Source of the DNA: Pelomonas sp. Root1237
Lineage (GTDB): Bacteria; Pseudomonadota; Gammaproteobacteria; Burkholderiales; Burkholderiaceae_C
Direction: 5' to 3'
Length of the DNA stretch: 64,000 nucleotides
NCBI RefSeq assembly: GCF_001425055.1
Contig: NZ_LMDK01000012.1
Span: forward strand, 62,001-126,000
The position numbers were made by a program, and so were the translations under genes. Below the pieces are notes generated by a model that was not told where the DNA came from, did not search any database, and worked only from the letters and a program-made list of their open reading frames with translations. Positions 33,640 to 43,095 of the stretch are shown here, in pieces (position 1 is the stretch's first letter; each line of letters opens with the position of its first letter).

Positions 33640-36348
33640 ATGTCAGCCCAGCCGCAAGACTTTCTCGGCGCCGCCGCGAACGACCAAGACCCACAGGAAA
33701 CCCGTGAGTGGCTGGATGCCCTTTCGGCCGTCATCGGCGAAGAAGGTGGCGACCGCGCCCACTTCCTGCTCGAGACCCTGATCGACCACGCCCGCCAGGC
33801 CGGCATCGAAGTGCCGTTCTCGGCCAACACGGCCTACGTCAACACCATCCCGCCCGACCAGGAAGAGCGCTTCCCGGGCAATATCGAGATCGAAGAGCGC
33901 CTGCGCGCGTACATGCGCTGGAACGCGATGGCGATGGTCGTGCGCGCCAACAAGCACAACCCCGAAGACGGCGGCGACCTGGGCGGCCACATCAGCTCCT
34001 TTGCGTCGCTGGCCACCATGCTGGGCTGCGGCTTCAACCACTTCTGGCATGCCGACGACGGCGTGCACGGCGGCGACCTGCTCTACATCCAGGGCCACAG
34101 CGCCCCCGGCATTTATGCCCGCGCCTTCATGGAAGGCCGCATCACCGAAGAACAGCTGATCAACTTCCGCCAGGAAGTCGACGGCAAGGGCCTGTCCAGC
34201 TACCCGCATCCGAAGTTGATGCCGAACTTCTGGCAGTTTCCGACCGTCTCGATGGGCCTGGGCCCCTTGATGGCCATCTACCAGGCCCGCTTCCTGAAAT
34301 ACCTGCACGCCCGCGGCATTGCCGACACGAGCAAGCGCAAGGTCTGGGTGTTCCTGGGCGACGGCGAGATGGACGAGCCGGAATCGCTGGGCGCCATCGG
34401 CCTGGCCGCGCGCGAGAAGCTCGACAACCTGATCTTCGTCGTCAACTGCAACCTGCAGCGCCTGGACGGCCCGGTGCGCGGCAACGGCAAGATCATCCAG
34501 GAGCTCGAAGGCGAGTTCCGCGGCGCGGGCTGGAACGTCATCAAGCTGATCTGGGGCGGCTACTGGGACCCGCTGCTGGCGCGCGACAAGGACGAGCTGC
34601 TGCGCAAGGTCATGATGGACACCGTCGACGGTGACTACCAGGCCATGAAGGCCAATGACGGCGCCTTCGTGCGCAAGAACTTCTTCGGCAAGCACCCCAA
34701 GCTGCTGGAACTCGTCTCCAAGATGAGCGACGAGGACATCTGGCGCCTGCAGCGCGGCGGCCACGACCCGCAGAAGGTCTACGCGGCCTATCACAAGGCC
34801 GTCAACACCGTCGGCCAGCCCACCGTGCTGCTCGTGAAGACCGTCAAGGGCTTCGGCATGGGCAAGATCGGTGAAGGCAAGAACACCGCCCACCAGACCA
34901 AGAAGCTGCAGGACGACGACATCCGCGCGATGCGCGACCGCTTCAACATCCCGGTGTCGGACGAAGACCTGCCCAAGATCCCGTTCTACCAACCGGCCGA
35001 AGGCTCGCAGGAACTGAAGTACCTGCACGAGCGCCGCAACGCGCTGGGCGGCTACCTGCCCAAGCGTCGCGCCAAAACCGACGAAAAACTGAACGTGCCC
35101 GACCTGGCCACCTTCCAGGCCGTGCTGGACCCGACGGCCGAAGGCCGCGAGATCTCGACGACCCAGGCCTATGTGCGCTTCCTGACGACGCTGCTGCGCG
35201 ACAAGGAACTAGGCCCGCGCACGGTGCCCATCCTCGTTGACGAGGCACGTACCTTTGGCATGGAAGGCCTGTTCCGCCAGATCGGCATCTACAACCCCGC
35301 GGGCCAGCAGTACACGCCGGTCGACCGCGACCAGGTCATGTACTACCGCGAGGACAAGGCCGGCCAGGTGCTGCAGGAAGGCATCAACGAGGCCGGCGGC
35401 ATGGCTTCGTGGATCGCCGCGGCGACGTCGTACTCGACGAACAACCGCGTGATGATCCCGTTCTATGTCTACTACTCGATGTTCGGCTTCCAGCGCATCG
35501 GTGACCTGGCCTGGGCCGCCGGCGACATGCAGGCGCGCGGTTTCCTGCTGGGTGGCACGTCCGGCCGCACGACGCTGAACGGCGAAGGCCTGCAGCACGA
35601 GGACGGCCACAGCCACATCCTGGCCGGCACCATCCCGAACTGCGTGTCCTATGACCCGACCTTCGCCCACGAAGTCGCCGTCATCATGCAGCGTGGCTTG
35701 AAGCGCATGGTGGAAGACCAGGAAAACGTCTATTACTACATCACCCTACTGAACGAGAACTACCCGATGCCAGGGCTCAAGGCGGGCACCGAGGAGCAGA
35801 TCCTCAAGGGCATGTACCTGCTGGAAGAGGCGGATGCTTCCAAGCCGGTCAGCGTGAACCTGCTGGGTTCGGGCACCATCCTGCGCGAAAGCCAGGTCGC
35901 CAAGATGCTGCTGGAAGAGGAGTGGGGCGTGGGCGCCAATGTGTGGAGCTGCCCGAGCTTCAACGAGCTGGCCCGCGACGGCCAGAACGCCGAGCGCTGG
36001 AACCTGCTGCACCCCACCGAGCTGGCCTGCGTACCTTTCGTGACCCAGCAGCTGGGTCACACCAAGGGCCCGGTCATCGCGTCGACCGACTACATGAAGA
36101 ACTACGCCGAGCAGATCCGCGCCTTCATCCCCAAGGGCCGCTCTTACAAGGTGCTGGGCACGGACGGCTTCGGCCGCAGCGACTTCCGCTCCAAGCTGCG
36201 CGCGCATTTCGAGGTCAACCGCCACTACATCGTCGTCGCTGCGCTGAAGGCACTGGCCGATGACGGTGCGATCCCGGTCGAGCGCGTGGCCGAGGCGATT
36301 GCCAAGTACGGCATCGACGCCAACAAGATCAACCCGCTGTATGCATAG
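33640..36348 (+). CDS. aceE: Pyruvate dehydrogenase E1 component (homodimeric)
   Basis: A 902-aa thiamine-diphosphate enzyme that decarboxylates pyruvate and passes the acetyl group to the lipoyl domains of AceF. The length and sequence match the single-chain E1 type ('GDLGGHISSFASLATMLGCG'). The TPP-binding motif is 'GDGEMDEPESLGAIGLAA...NCN', and 'GTSGRTTLNGEGLQHEDGHS' is also typical. AGGAG (33627-33631) lies 8 nt before ATG 33640. First gene of the aceE-aceF-lpd operon. Confidence 0.98.
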   Translation: MSAQPQDFLGAAANDQDPQETREWLDALSAVIGEEGGDRAHFLLETLIDHARQAGIEVPFSANTAYVNTIPPDQEERFPGNIEIEERLRAYMRWNAMAMVVRANKHNPEDGGDLGGHISSFASLATMLGCGFNHFWHADDGVHGGDLLYIQGHSAPGIYARAFMEGRITEEQLINFRQEVDGKGLSSYPHPKLMPNFWQFPTVSMGLGPLMAIYQARFLKYLHARGIADTSKRKVWVFLGDGEMDEPESLGAIGLAAREKLDNLIFVVNCNLQRLDGPVRGNGKIIQELEGEFRGAGWNVIKLIWGGYWDPLLARDKDELLRKVMMDTVDGDYQAMKANDGAFVRKNFFGKHPKLLELVSKMSDEDIWRLQRGGHDPQKVYAAYHKAVNTVGQPTVLLVKTVKGFGMGKIGEGKNTAHQTKKLQDDDIRAMRDRFNIPVSDEDLPKIPFYQPAEGSQELKYLHERRNALGGYLPKRRAKTDEKLNVPDLATFQAVLDPTAEGREISTTQAYVRFLTTLLRDKELGPRTVPILVDEARTFGMEGLFRQIGIYNPAGQQYTPVDRDQVMYYREDKAGQVLQEGINEAGGMASWIAAATSYSTNNRVMIPFYVYYSMFGFQRIGDLAWAAGDMQARGFLLGGTSGRTTLNGEGLQHEDGHSHILAGTIPNCVSYDPTFAHEVAVIMQRGLKRMVEDQENVYYYITLLNENYPMPGLKAGTEEQILKGMYLLEEADASKPVSVNLLGSGTILRESQVAKMLLEEEWGVGANVWSCPSFNELARDGQNAERWNLLHPTELACVPFVTQQLGHTKGPVIASTDYMKNYAEQIRAFIPKGRSYKVLGTDGFGRSDFRSKLRAHFEVNRHYIVVAALKALADDGAIPVERVAEAIAKYGIDANKINPLYA

Positions 36349-36357
36349 CCCACCCCC

Positions 36358-36458
36358 GAGGCGCTGACGCGCCTCCCCCTCGAGGGGGGCGCACCCAGTG
36401 GCCTGGCAAAGCCAGTTCCACGGGTGCCGCTTGGGAAGGCACTACATCCGCAAACATT
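36358..36458. repeat. Nested hairpin unit between aceE and aceF
   Basis: The aceE-aceF gap holds several inverted repeats in series. GAGGCG/CGCCTC is at 36358-36363 and 36370-36375. A 14-bp perfect palindrome CCCCCTCGAGGGGG is at 36375-36388. GCACCC...GGGTGC arms enclose CTGGC-AAA-GCCAG near 36390-36430. The layout resembles the dispersed intergenic palindromes of Burkholderiales. It could act as an mRNA processing or attenuation site adjusting the E1:E2 ratio. Confidence 0.6.
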
Positions 36459-36471
36459 GGAGATATGGGTT

Positions 36472-38139
36472 ATGGCATTGGTTGAAGTCAAGGTTCCCGA
36501 CATCGGCGATTTCGATGAAGTCGGCGTCATCGAGGTGCTCGTCAAGGTCGGCGACACCGTCAAGGTCGAGCAGAGCCTGATCACCGTCGAAAGCGACAAG
36601 GCGTCGATGGAGATCCCGTCGTCGCAGGCCGGCGTGGTCAAGGAGATCAAGGTCGCCGTGGGCGACAAGGTCAAGGAAGGCAGCGTGCTGGTGATGGTTG
36701 AAGCCGAGGGTGCTGCCGCGCCTGCGGCCGCTGCGCCGGCGCCTGCCGCTGCAGCCCCCGCCCCGGCGGCCGAGCCTGCCGCAGCACCCGCGCCGGCACC
36801 GGCGGCCCCTGCGCAAAGCAGCGGCCCGGTCACCATCGAAGTGCCGGACATCGGCGACTTCGACGAGGTGGCCGTCATCGAGCTGCTGGTGAAGGTCGGC
36901 GACACCGTCAAGGTCGAGCAGAGCCTCGTCACCGTCGAGAGCGACAAGGCATCGATGGAGATCCCGTCGTCGCATGCCGGTGTCGTCGAGGAACTGCTCG
37001 TCAAGGTCGGCGACAAGGTCAAGAAGGGCTCGCCGCTGGCACGCGTGGCCGCCACCGGGGGGGCGCCTGCGCCTGCGCCGGCCGCAGCAGCGCCCGTGGC
37101 CGCGTCGGCGCCTGCCGCAGCAGCCCCAGCTGCCGCACCGGCTGAGACCAAGACCGTACCGACGGCGGCGTTGCCGCCGCACGAGCCTGTTGCTCCGACT
37201 GGCAAGCTGCCCCACGCCTCGCCCAGCATCCGCAAGCTCGCCCGTGAGCTGGGCGTGCCGCTGGCCGAAGTGAAGGGCACGGGCGCCAAGGGCCGCATCG
37301 TCGAGAGCGACGTGCAGGGCTTCGTCAAGGCAGTCATGTCCGGGCAGCTCCAGACTGCCGCGCAGAAGGCCGCCGCGCCCGCCGGCGGTGGTGGCAGCGG
37401 TTCCGGCCTGAACGTGCTCGCCTGGCCCAAGGTGGACTTCGAGAAGTTCGGCCCCGTCGAGCGCAAGGAACTGTCCCGCATCAAGAAGATCTCGGGCGCC
37501 AACCTGCACCGCAACTGGGTCGTCATCCCCCACGTCACCAACCATGACGACGCGGACATCACCGACCTCGAAGCCTTCCGCGTCCAGCTGAACAAGGAGA
37601 ACGAGAAGGCCGGCATCAAGGTCACGATGCTCGCCTTCATGATCAAGGCGGCCGTGGCGGCGCTGAAGAAGTTCCCCGAGTTCAACAGCTCGCTGGATGG
37701 CGACACGCTCGTCCTGAAGAACTACTTCCACATCGGCTTCGCGGCGGACACGCCCAACGGCCTGGTCGTGCCCGTCATCAAGGACGCCGACAAGAAGGGC
37801 ATCTTCCAGATCACCCAGGAAATGGGCGATCTGGCCAAGAAGGCCCGCGACGGCAAGCTGGGCCCGGCCGACATGAGCGGCGGCTGCTTCTCGATTTCGT
37901 CGCTCGGCGGCATCGGCGGCAAGTACTTCACGCCCATCATCAACGCGCCCGAGGTGTCCATCATGGGCGTCTGCAAGAGCTCGATCGAGCCCGTGTGGGA
38001 CGGCAAGGCTTTCGTGCCGCGCCTGATCCTGCCGCTGTCGCTGAGCTGGGACCACCGCGTCATCGACGGCGCCGCGGCTGCGCGCTTCAACGTCTACTTT
38101 GCTTCGCTGCTCTCCGACTTCCGTCGGATCGCGCTCTAA
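36472..38139 (+). CDS. aceF: Dihydrolipoyllysine acetyltransferase (PDH E2)
   Basis: A 555-aa core subunit of the pyruvate dehydrogenase complex. Two lipoyl domains carry Lys43 and Lys159 in '[10 protein letters not shown]', each followed by an Ala/Pro-rich swinging linker. The peripheral-subunit-binding domain is '[20 protein letters not shown]'. The catalytic domain ends with His528 in '[15 protein letters not shown]'. GGAG (36459-36462) lies 9 nt before ATG 36472. The reaction transfers acetyl from lipoate to CoA. Confidence 0.97.
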   Translation: MALVEVKVPDIGDFDEVGVIEVLVKVGDTVKVEQSLITVESDKASMEIPSSQAGVVKEIKVAVGDKVKEGSVLVMVEAEGAAAPAAAAPAPAAAAPAPAAEPAAAPAPAPAAPAQSSGPVTIEVPDIGDFDEVAVIELLVKVGDTVKVEQSLVTVESDKASMEIPSSHAGVVEELLVKVGDKVKKGSPLARVAATGGAPAPAPAAAAPVAASAPAAAAPAAAPAETKTVPTAALPPHEPVAPTGKLPHASPSIRKLARELGVPLAEVKGTGAKGRIVESDVQGFVKAVMSGQLQTAAQKAAAPAGGGGSGSGLNVLAWPKVDFEKFGPVERKELSRIKKISGANLHRNWVVIPHVTNHDDADITDLEAFRVQLNKENEKAGIKVTMLAFMIKAAVAALKKFPEFNSSLDGDTLVLKNYFHIGFAADTPNGLVVPVIKDADKKGIFQITQEMGDLAKKARDGKLGPADMSGGCFSISSLGGIGGKYFTPIINAPEVSIMGVCKSSIEPVWDGKAFVPRLILPLSLSWDHRVIDGAAAARFNVYFASLLSDFRRIAL

Positions 38140-38155
38140 GTCGGGAGCTGAACAC

Positions 38156-39949
38156 ATGGCAATCGTGGAAGTTCAAGTTCCGGACATTGGCGACTTCGAC
38201 GAAGTCGGCGTCATCGAGGTGCTGGTCAAGGCCGGCGACACCGTCAAGGTCGAGCAAAGCCTCATCACCGTCGAGAGCGACAAGGCGTCGATGGAGATCC
38301 CGTCATCCGCCGCTGGCGTGGTGAAGGAGCTGCGCGTCAAGATCGGCGACAAGGTCAAGAAGGGCTCGGTCGTGCTAACGCTGGAGTCGGCTGAAGCCGC
38401 TGCTCCCGCGCCGGCTCCCGCTGCGCCTGCACCAGCACCCGTGGCTGCGGCACCGGCACCGGTCGCCGCGACCTACTCGGGCAGCGCCGACCAGGCCTTC
38501 GACCTCGTCGTCCTCGGCGGTGGCCCCGGCGGCTACTCGGCCGCCTTCCGCGCCGCCGACCTGGGCCTCAAGGTCGCCCTCGTCGAGCGTTACGCGACGC
38601 TGGGCGGCGTCTGCCTGAATGTCGGCTGCATCCCGTCCAAGGCGCTGCTGCACGTCGCGGCGGTCATGGACGAAGTCAGCCACATGGCCGACCTCGGCGT
38701 GGCCTTCGGTGAGCCGGAAGTCGACATCGACAAGCTCCGCGCCCACAAGAACAAGGTGACGGGCAAGCTGACAGGCGGCCTCGCGGCCATGGCCAAGATG
38801 CGCAAGGTGACCGTGCTGCGCGGCGTCGGCTCGCTGATCGACGCGCAACACCTCAAGGTCGAAGCGACCGAAGGCGCCGTGGGCCAGGCCAAGACCGGCG
38901 CGGTGCAGACCGTGGCCTTCAAGCGCCTCGTCATCGCAGCCGGGTCGCAGGCCGTGCGCCTGCCCTTCCTGCCGAACGATCCGCGCATCGTCGACTCGAC
39001 CGGCGCGCTGGAGATGCAGGTCGAGGCCGAGAAGATGCTCATCGTCGGCGGCGGCATCATCGGCCTGGAAATGGGCACGGTGTACTCCACGCTGGGCTCA
39101 CGCCTGGACGTCGTCGAAATGCTGCCCACGCTGATGACCGGCGCCGACCGCGACCTCGTCAAGGTCTGGCAGAAGTTCAACGCGCACCGCTTCGACAACA
39201 TCATGTTGAACACGAAGACGGTCGGTGCCGAGGCCAAGGCCGATGGCATCTGGGTCACCTTCGAAGGCGAGGGTGCCCCGAAAGAGCCGCAGCGCTACGA
39301 CCTGGTATTGCAGGCCGTGGGCCGCACGCCCAACGGCAAGAAGATCGGCGCCGAGAACGCGGGCGTCATCGTCGGTGACCGTGGCTTCATCCCGGTCGAC
39401 GTGCAGATGCGCACCAACGTCCCGAGCGTCTTCGCCATCGGCGACATCGTCGGCCAGCCCATGCTGGCCCACAAGGCGGTGCACGAGGGCCATGTCGCGG
39501 CGGAAGTCATCGCTGGTGAGTTGCTGGGCGACGAGAAGCTCAAGAAGAGCCAGTTCGACGCCCGCGTGATCCCGAGCGTGGCCTACACCGACCCCGAGGT
39601 GGCCTGGGTGGGCATCACCGAGGACGAGGCGAAAGCCAAGGGCATCAAGGTCACCAAGGGCCTGTTCCCGTGGACGGCCTCGGGCCGCGCCATCGCCAAT
39701 GGCCGCGACGAAGGCTTCACCAAGCTGCTCTTCGACGAGGAAAGCCACCGCATCATCGGTGGCGGCATCGTCGGCACGCATGCCGGCGACATGATCGGCG
39801 AGATCGCGCTGGCCATCGAGATGGGCGCGGACGCGGTGGACATCGGCAAGACCATCCACCCGCACCCGACGCTGGGCGAGAGCCTGGGCATGGCCGCGGA
39901 AGTGGCGCACGGCTCCTGCACGGACGTGCCGCCGGTGCGCAAGAAGTAA
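38156..39949 (+). CDS. lpdA: Dihydrolipoyl dehydrogenase (PDH E3) with N-terminal lipoyl domain
   Basis: A 597-aa flavoprotein, longer than ordinary E3 because it starts with a complete lipoyl domain (Lys43 in '[10 protein letters not shown]') and an Ala/Pro linker. The FAD motif is '[15 protein letters not shown]', the redox disulphide is Cys153/Cys158 ('[12 protein letters not shown]') and the active-site base is in '[10 protein letters not shown]'. GGGAG (38143-38147) lies 8 nt before ATG 38156. The lipoyl domain is nearly the same as the first one in AceF, a fusion known in Neisseria and Burkholderiales. It re-oxidises lipoamide using NAD+. Confidence 0.97.
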   Translation: MAIVEVQVPDIGDFDEVGVIEVLVKAGDTVKVEQSLITVESDKASMEIPSSAAGVVKELRVKIGDKVKKGSVVLTLESAEAAAPAPAPAAPAPAPVAAAPAPVAATYSGSADQAFDLVVLGGGPGGYSAAFRAADLGLKVALVERYATLGGVCLNVGCIPSKALLHVAAVMDEVSHMADLGVAFGEPEVDIDKLRAHKNKVTGKLTGGLAAMAKMRKVTVLRGVGSLIDAQHLKVEATEGAVGQAKTGAVQTVAFKRLVIAAGSQAVRLPFLPNDPRIVDSTGALEMQVEAEKMLIVGGGIIGLEMGTVYSTLGSRLDVVEMLPTLMTGADRDLVKVWQKFNAHRFDNIMLNTKTVGAEAKADGIWVTFEGEGAPKEPQRYDLVLQAVGRTPNGKKIGAENAGVIVGDRGFIPVDVQMRTNVPSVFAIGDIVGQPMLAHKAVHEGHVAAEVIAGELLGDEKLKKSQFDARVIPSVAYTDPEVAWVGITEDEAKAKGIKVTKGLFPWTASGRAIANGRDEGFTKLLFDEESHRIIGGGIVGTHAGDMIGEIALAIEMGADAVDIGKTIHPHPTLGESLGMAAEVAHGSCTDVPPVRKK

Positions 39950-39955
39950 GCAGCG

Positions 39956-40822
39956 ATGCGTCGTCTGTTGCTGGGGGCGGCGTTGCTGCTGGCGCTCTCG
40001 GCACAGGCCGAAGAACGTTCACTGCGGGTCGCGCCGCAGGCCACCGATGCGCGGCTCAAGGCCGATGAGTCGCCGCATTGGGTGGTCTACGACCCGGCGG
40101 TGACCGAGCCCCTGCTTGTCTGGTTGCCAGGTACCAACGGTCATCCCGCCAGCGGGCCGAAGGGCCTTTTCCAGGCGGTGCGATCCGCCGGCTTCCGGTT
40201 GGTCGGCCTGTCCTATCTGGACGATGTGGCCGTATCGCAGGTCTGCAAGGGACCGCGGCTGCAGGCCCATCCGACCTGCGCCGCGGCCTTCCGCCAACAA
40301 CGCGTCTGGGGCGATGCGACCGCGGCGCCCATTGACGACCGGCCCGAGGATGCCATCGTGCCGCGGCTCACCCGGCTGCTGCGCCATCTGGCCGAGCAGG
40401 ATCCGGCTGGCCAATGGGTCGGCTACGTTGATGGCGATGAGCCACGCTGGAGCCGTATCGTGCTGGCTGGCCAGTCCCAAGGCGGCGGCATGGCCGCCTT
40501 CATCGCCAAGACGCGCGCGGTGGCCGGCGTGCTGGACTTCTCCGGCGGTTGGGACCGCGAGGCCGGCGGCGAACTGGCCCGCTGGTATCGCCGTGCCAGC
40601 GTCACGCCGCCCGAACGCTGGCATGCGACCTACCACGTGCAGGAGACGGCCGCCGACCTGCTGGCGCAAAGCTATCGCCTGTTGGGGATCCCGCCGGCCC
40701 AGGTTCATGCGTTGGACCTGCCGTTGCGCCCGGGCGGCCAGCCGCATGGCGAAGGCATTGCCAACGCGGCCTATGCGCCGCTGTGGCAGCAGATGCTGAG
40801 GACGGTGAGACCCGAGCCCTAG
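39956..40822 (+). CDS. Exported alpha/beta-hydrolase-like protein
   Basis: A 288-aa protein with a signal peptide (MRRLLLGAALLLALSAQAEE). It shows alpha/beta-hydrolase features: a likely oxyanion strand 'PLLVWLPGTNG', the nucleophile elbow 'LAGQSQGGGMAAF' and a late His in 'GGQPHGEGIA'. It resembles the uncharacterised BPSS1187-type family of Burkholderiales, from memory. It starts seven bases after lpdA, so it may be transcribed with the PDH operon, though a functional link is not evident. Its stop overlaps the convergent PaiB stop. Confidence 0.75.
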   Translation: MRRLLLGAALLLALSAQAEERSLRVAPQATDARLKADESPHWVVYDPAVTEPLLVWLPGTNGHPASGPKGLFQAVRSAGFRLVGLSYLDDVAVSQVCKGPRLQAHPTCAAAFRQQRVWGDATAAPIDDRPEDAIVPRLTRLLRHLAEQDPAGQWVGYVDGDEPRWSRIVLAGQSQGGGMAAFIAKTRAVAGVLDFSGGWDREAGGELARWYRRASVTPPERWHATYHVQETAADLLAQSYRLLGIPPAQVHALDLPLRPGGQPHGEGIANAAYAPLWQQMLRTVRPEP

Positions 40823-41460
40823 CGCGCGGCCTCCCGCACCAGCTCTTCATGCCGCCGCATCGCGGCGGCCAGTTGATGGCCGCCGTAGCGGGACAGGCCG
40901 GCGTAGGCGTCGGCCCGCGCGTCGGCCGGGTCGCCCTGGCCCAGCTTGAACTGGGCGCGGGTCTCCAGGATGCGGGCACTGAAGGGCACGATGTACTGCG
41001 CCAGTTGCTTCAGCCGCGGCCCCATCTCGGCCGGCCGCCAAGCATTGGGGTAGGGTGCTTCGACATGGGCGCTCAGCAGCTCCAGCGCACGCAGCAGCTG
41101 TTCCGGGCTGTCCTCGATGCTGACGTCCAGTTCGAACTGGACGAACTCGTAGTTCCAGGTCGGTGCGTAGCGGCGGTTGCTCATCCAGCTGCTGGCGATG
41201 TAGCCCTGCGCACCGGTGAAGGTGGCCAGGGCGCGCGGTTGGCGCTGCAGCAGGGCGAACTGCGGGTTGCGACGCGACAGATGGCCGATCAGCCGCGCTT
41301 CGCCGCTGGCCGCATCGCGCTCCAGGATCAACGGCAGCGGCGTGGCCAGCATCCGGCCCTCGTCGGCGCTGACGAGGGTGGCCAGCGGGAAGTCGGCCAC
41401 CACGCGGTCGATCTCGCCACGGTTGGCGGGCTGGAAGGGAAGCTGTTCGTACATCGACAT
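40819..41460 (-). CDS. PaiB-family FMN-binding protein
   Basis: A 213-aa protein of the PaiB/'FMN-binding negative transcriptional regulator' family: 'MSMYEQLPFQPANRGEIDRV', 'DFPLATLVSA', 'GHLSRRNPQF' and 'ATFTGAQGYIASSWM' are typical. The fold is a split-barrel flavin binder. Despite the family name, direct DNA binding is doubtful and a flavin-dependent or nucleotide-related role is as likely. Transcribed divergently from a LysR-type regulator across a clear palindrome. Confidence 0.92.
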   Translation of the reverse strand: MSMYEQLPFQPANRGEIDRVVADFPLATLVSADEGRMLATPLPLILERDAASGEARLIGHLSRRNPQFALLQRQPRALATFTGAQGYIASSWMSNRRYAPTWNYEFVQFELDVSIEDSPEQLLRALELLSAHVEAPYPNAWRPAEMGPRLKQLAQYIVPFSARILETRAQFKLGQGDPADARADAYAGLSRYGGHQLAAAMRRHEELVREAAR

Positions 41461-41529
41461 GGCGTGGTTTCTTGTTGTGCTGGGAAGGCCTGCAGTCTAG
41501 GAACGCGCTGAGCCTCCTTCGTGTGCGAA

Positions 41530-41550
41530 TTTGCAATTTGTCATTGCAAA
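41530..41550. promoter_or_regulatory. LysR-type operator between paiB and the LysR gene
   Basis: TTTGCAAT (41530-41537) and ATTGCAAA (41543-41550) form a perfect 8-bp inverted repeat with a 5-base spacer, 11 bases before the LysR start. Symmetric AT-rich sites of this type (T-N11-A core) are the usual LysR-family target. Confidence 0.75.
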
Positions 41551-41560
41551 ATTGCTGGTC

Positions 41561-42526
41561 ATGACAGCGCCCATCATCAACGACCTGAACTGGGACGACC
41601 TGCGCCTGCTGCAACTGATCGCCCAGCATGGCGGCCTGGCCAAGGCGGCCGGCGCGGGCGGCTTGAGCCATGCGACGCTGTTTCGGCGGCTGCGGGCGTT
41701 GGAGCAGAAGCTGGACCTGCGGCTGTTCGAGCGCCTGCGTGGTGGCTATGTGGCCACGCGCGCCGGCGCCGAGCTGGTCGAGTTGTCGCGCCGCATGGGG
41801 CGTGAGCTGCATGTCGTGACCGAGAGCCTGCGGGGGCGGCAGGCTTGGCCTGGCGGCCTGCTGAGGTTCAGCGCGGCCGATACCTGGATGCAGGCCCTGC
41901 TGCCGCCGCTGCTGGCCAGCTACCAGGCCCGGCATCAGGTCCAGCTGCAGGTGCGCAGCGGCAACGCGCTGCTGGACGTGCAGCAGGGCGAAACCGATGT
42001 CGCGCTGCGCTCCGGCGGCCCGCCGCCGGAGTCGCTGGTGGGGCACCGCCTGGCGCGTGTCGAGGCGACGGTCTATGCGTCCCGCAAGCTGGGCGGCGTC
42101 AGCGCCGAAACCCTGGACCTGCAACCCTGGGTGGGTGTCGACGAGGACCTGGCCCATCTGGCATCAGCCCGCTGGCTGGAGGACCAGGGCCTGGGCCGCC
42201 AGGTGGCGGTGCGCACCAACAGCCTGACCCATGTTCGCCAGCTGGTGCGCGCCGGCATGGGCCTGGGTGCCTTGCCCTGCTATCTCGGCGATGCCGACCC
42301 CGAGCTGAAGCGCGTGTTCGATCCGCCGCGCGACTGGCGCAGCGAGCTGTGGCTGCTGACCCGCGTGGAGCTGCGCCAGGTGCCCCGCGTCAAGAAGCTG
42401 TTCGAGCATCTGTACGAAGGTACGCGAGCGCTGCTGCCGCTGATCGAAGGGCGCAGCCCGCAGCCGGACACGCCTGAGCAGGAAGCGGAGATCCTGAAGC
42501 GCTGGAAGGCGGCCAAGGCCGGCTAG
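41561..42526 (+). CDS. LysR-family transcriptional regulator
   Basis: A 321-aa regulator. ATG 41561 follows the operator directly; a longer frame through the operator is not used. The winged helix is at residues about 10-70 ('DDLRLLQLIAQHGGLAKAAG', 'LFRRLRALEQKL', 'RLFERLRGG'), followed by a periplasmic-binding-protein-like effector domain. It probably controls the divergent paiB gene and itself. Its TAG stop shares the palindrome CTAG (42523-42526) with the convergent gene's stop. Confidence 0.92.
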   Translation: MTAPIINDLNWDDLRLLQLIAQHGGLAKAAGAGGLSHATLFRRLRALEQKLDLRLFERLRGGYVATRAGAELVELSRRMGRELHVVTESLRGRQAWPGGLLRFSAADTWMQALLPPLLASYQARHQVQLQVRSGNALLDVQQGETDVALRSGGPPPESLVGHRLARVEATVYASRKLGGVSAETLDLQPWVGVDEDLAHLASARWLEDQGLGRQVAVRTNSLTHVRQLVRAGMGLGALPCYLGDADPELKRVFDPPRDWRSELWLLTRVELRQVPRVKKLFEHLYEGTRALLPLIEGRSPQPDTPEQEAEILKRWKAAKAG

Positions 42527-43095
42527 ATGTTGGACGGATACATCGCCGGGCAGTTCGCCGTGCCGAAGCGGTCCACCGGGATCCGAAAGCGCATGCCCAC
42601 GCGCAGCTGCTGCCAGCGCTCGGCGTCGACGCGGCAGACCCAGGCATGGTCCTCGCGGTCGCGCAGCTCGATCTCGAAATAGGCTTCGCGCTTGCTCAGG
42701 CGCTCGCTGCCGGGCTGGCCGGGCGGGGCCATGCGCAGCGGCGGGCGCGGCCAGTCGGGGCGCTCGCCGGGGCCGCCCTCGTTCTTGACGATCCAGCTGC
42801 GGCGCCAGGCCAGGACGTTGTAGCGGCAATGCTCGCCCGGCTCGGCGCGCTTGCCGGTGGGATCGGCGATGGTGCGGCGGCTGATGTCGAAAGCGCCCTC
42901 GGGAAGCTCGTCGCACCAGTCCGAGCCGGACTCGGAACGCAGCCGCTCGACGATGATCTCCATGCGCCAGCTGCGTTTGGTCAACTCGACGGCGACGCCG
43001 GACGGGCCGAACGCCCACCAGCCGACGATAGCCAGTGCCGCCACCACCATGGCGACCAGCACGATGACACGCAGGCGCGGGAACCTAAGCCGCAT
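42523..43095 (-). CDS. Membrane-anchored protein of unknown function
   Basis: A 190-aa protein. Basic residues 1-9 precede a hydrophobic helix (about 9-30), then a soluble Cys-containing domain ('DWCDELPEGAFDISRR', 'GEHCRYNV', 'HAWVCRVDAERW'). Four Cys in the exported part could form disulphides. I do not recognise a family. It overlaps the HDOD gene by 11 bases, so the two are co-expressed. Its stop overlaps the convergent LysR stop. Confidence 0.7.
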   Translation of the reverse strand: MRLRFPRLRVIVLVAMVVAALAIVGWWAFGPSGVAVELTKRSWRMEIIVERLRSESGSDWCDELPEGAFDISRRTIADPTGKRAEPGEHCRYNVLAWRRSWIVKNEGGPGERPDWPRPPLRMAPPGQPGSERLSKREAYFEIELRDREDHAWVCRVDAERWQQLRVGMRFRIPVDRFGTANCPAMYPSNI

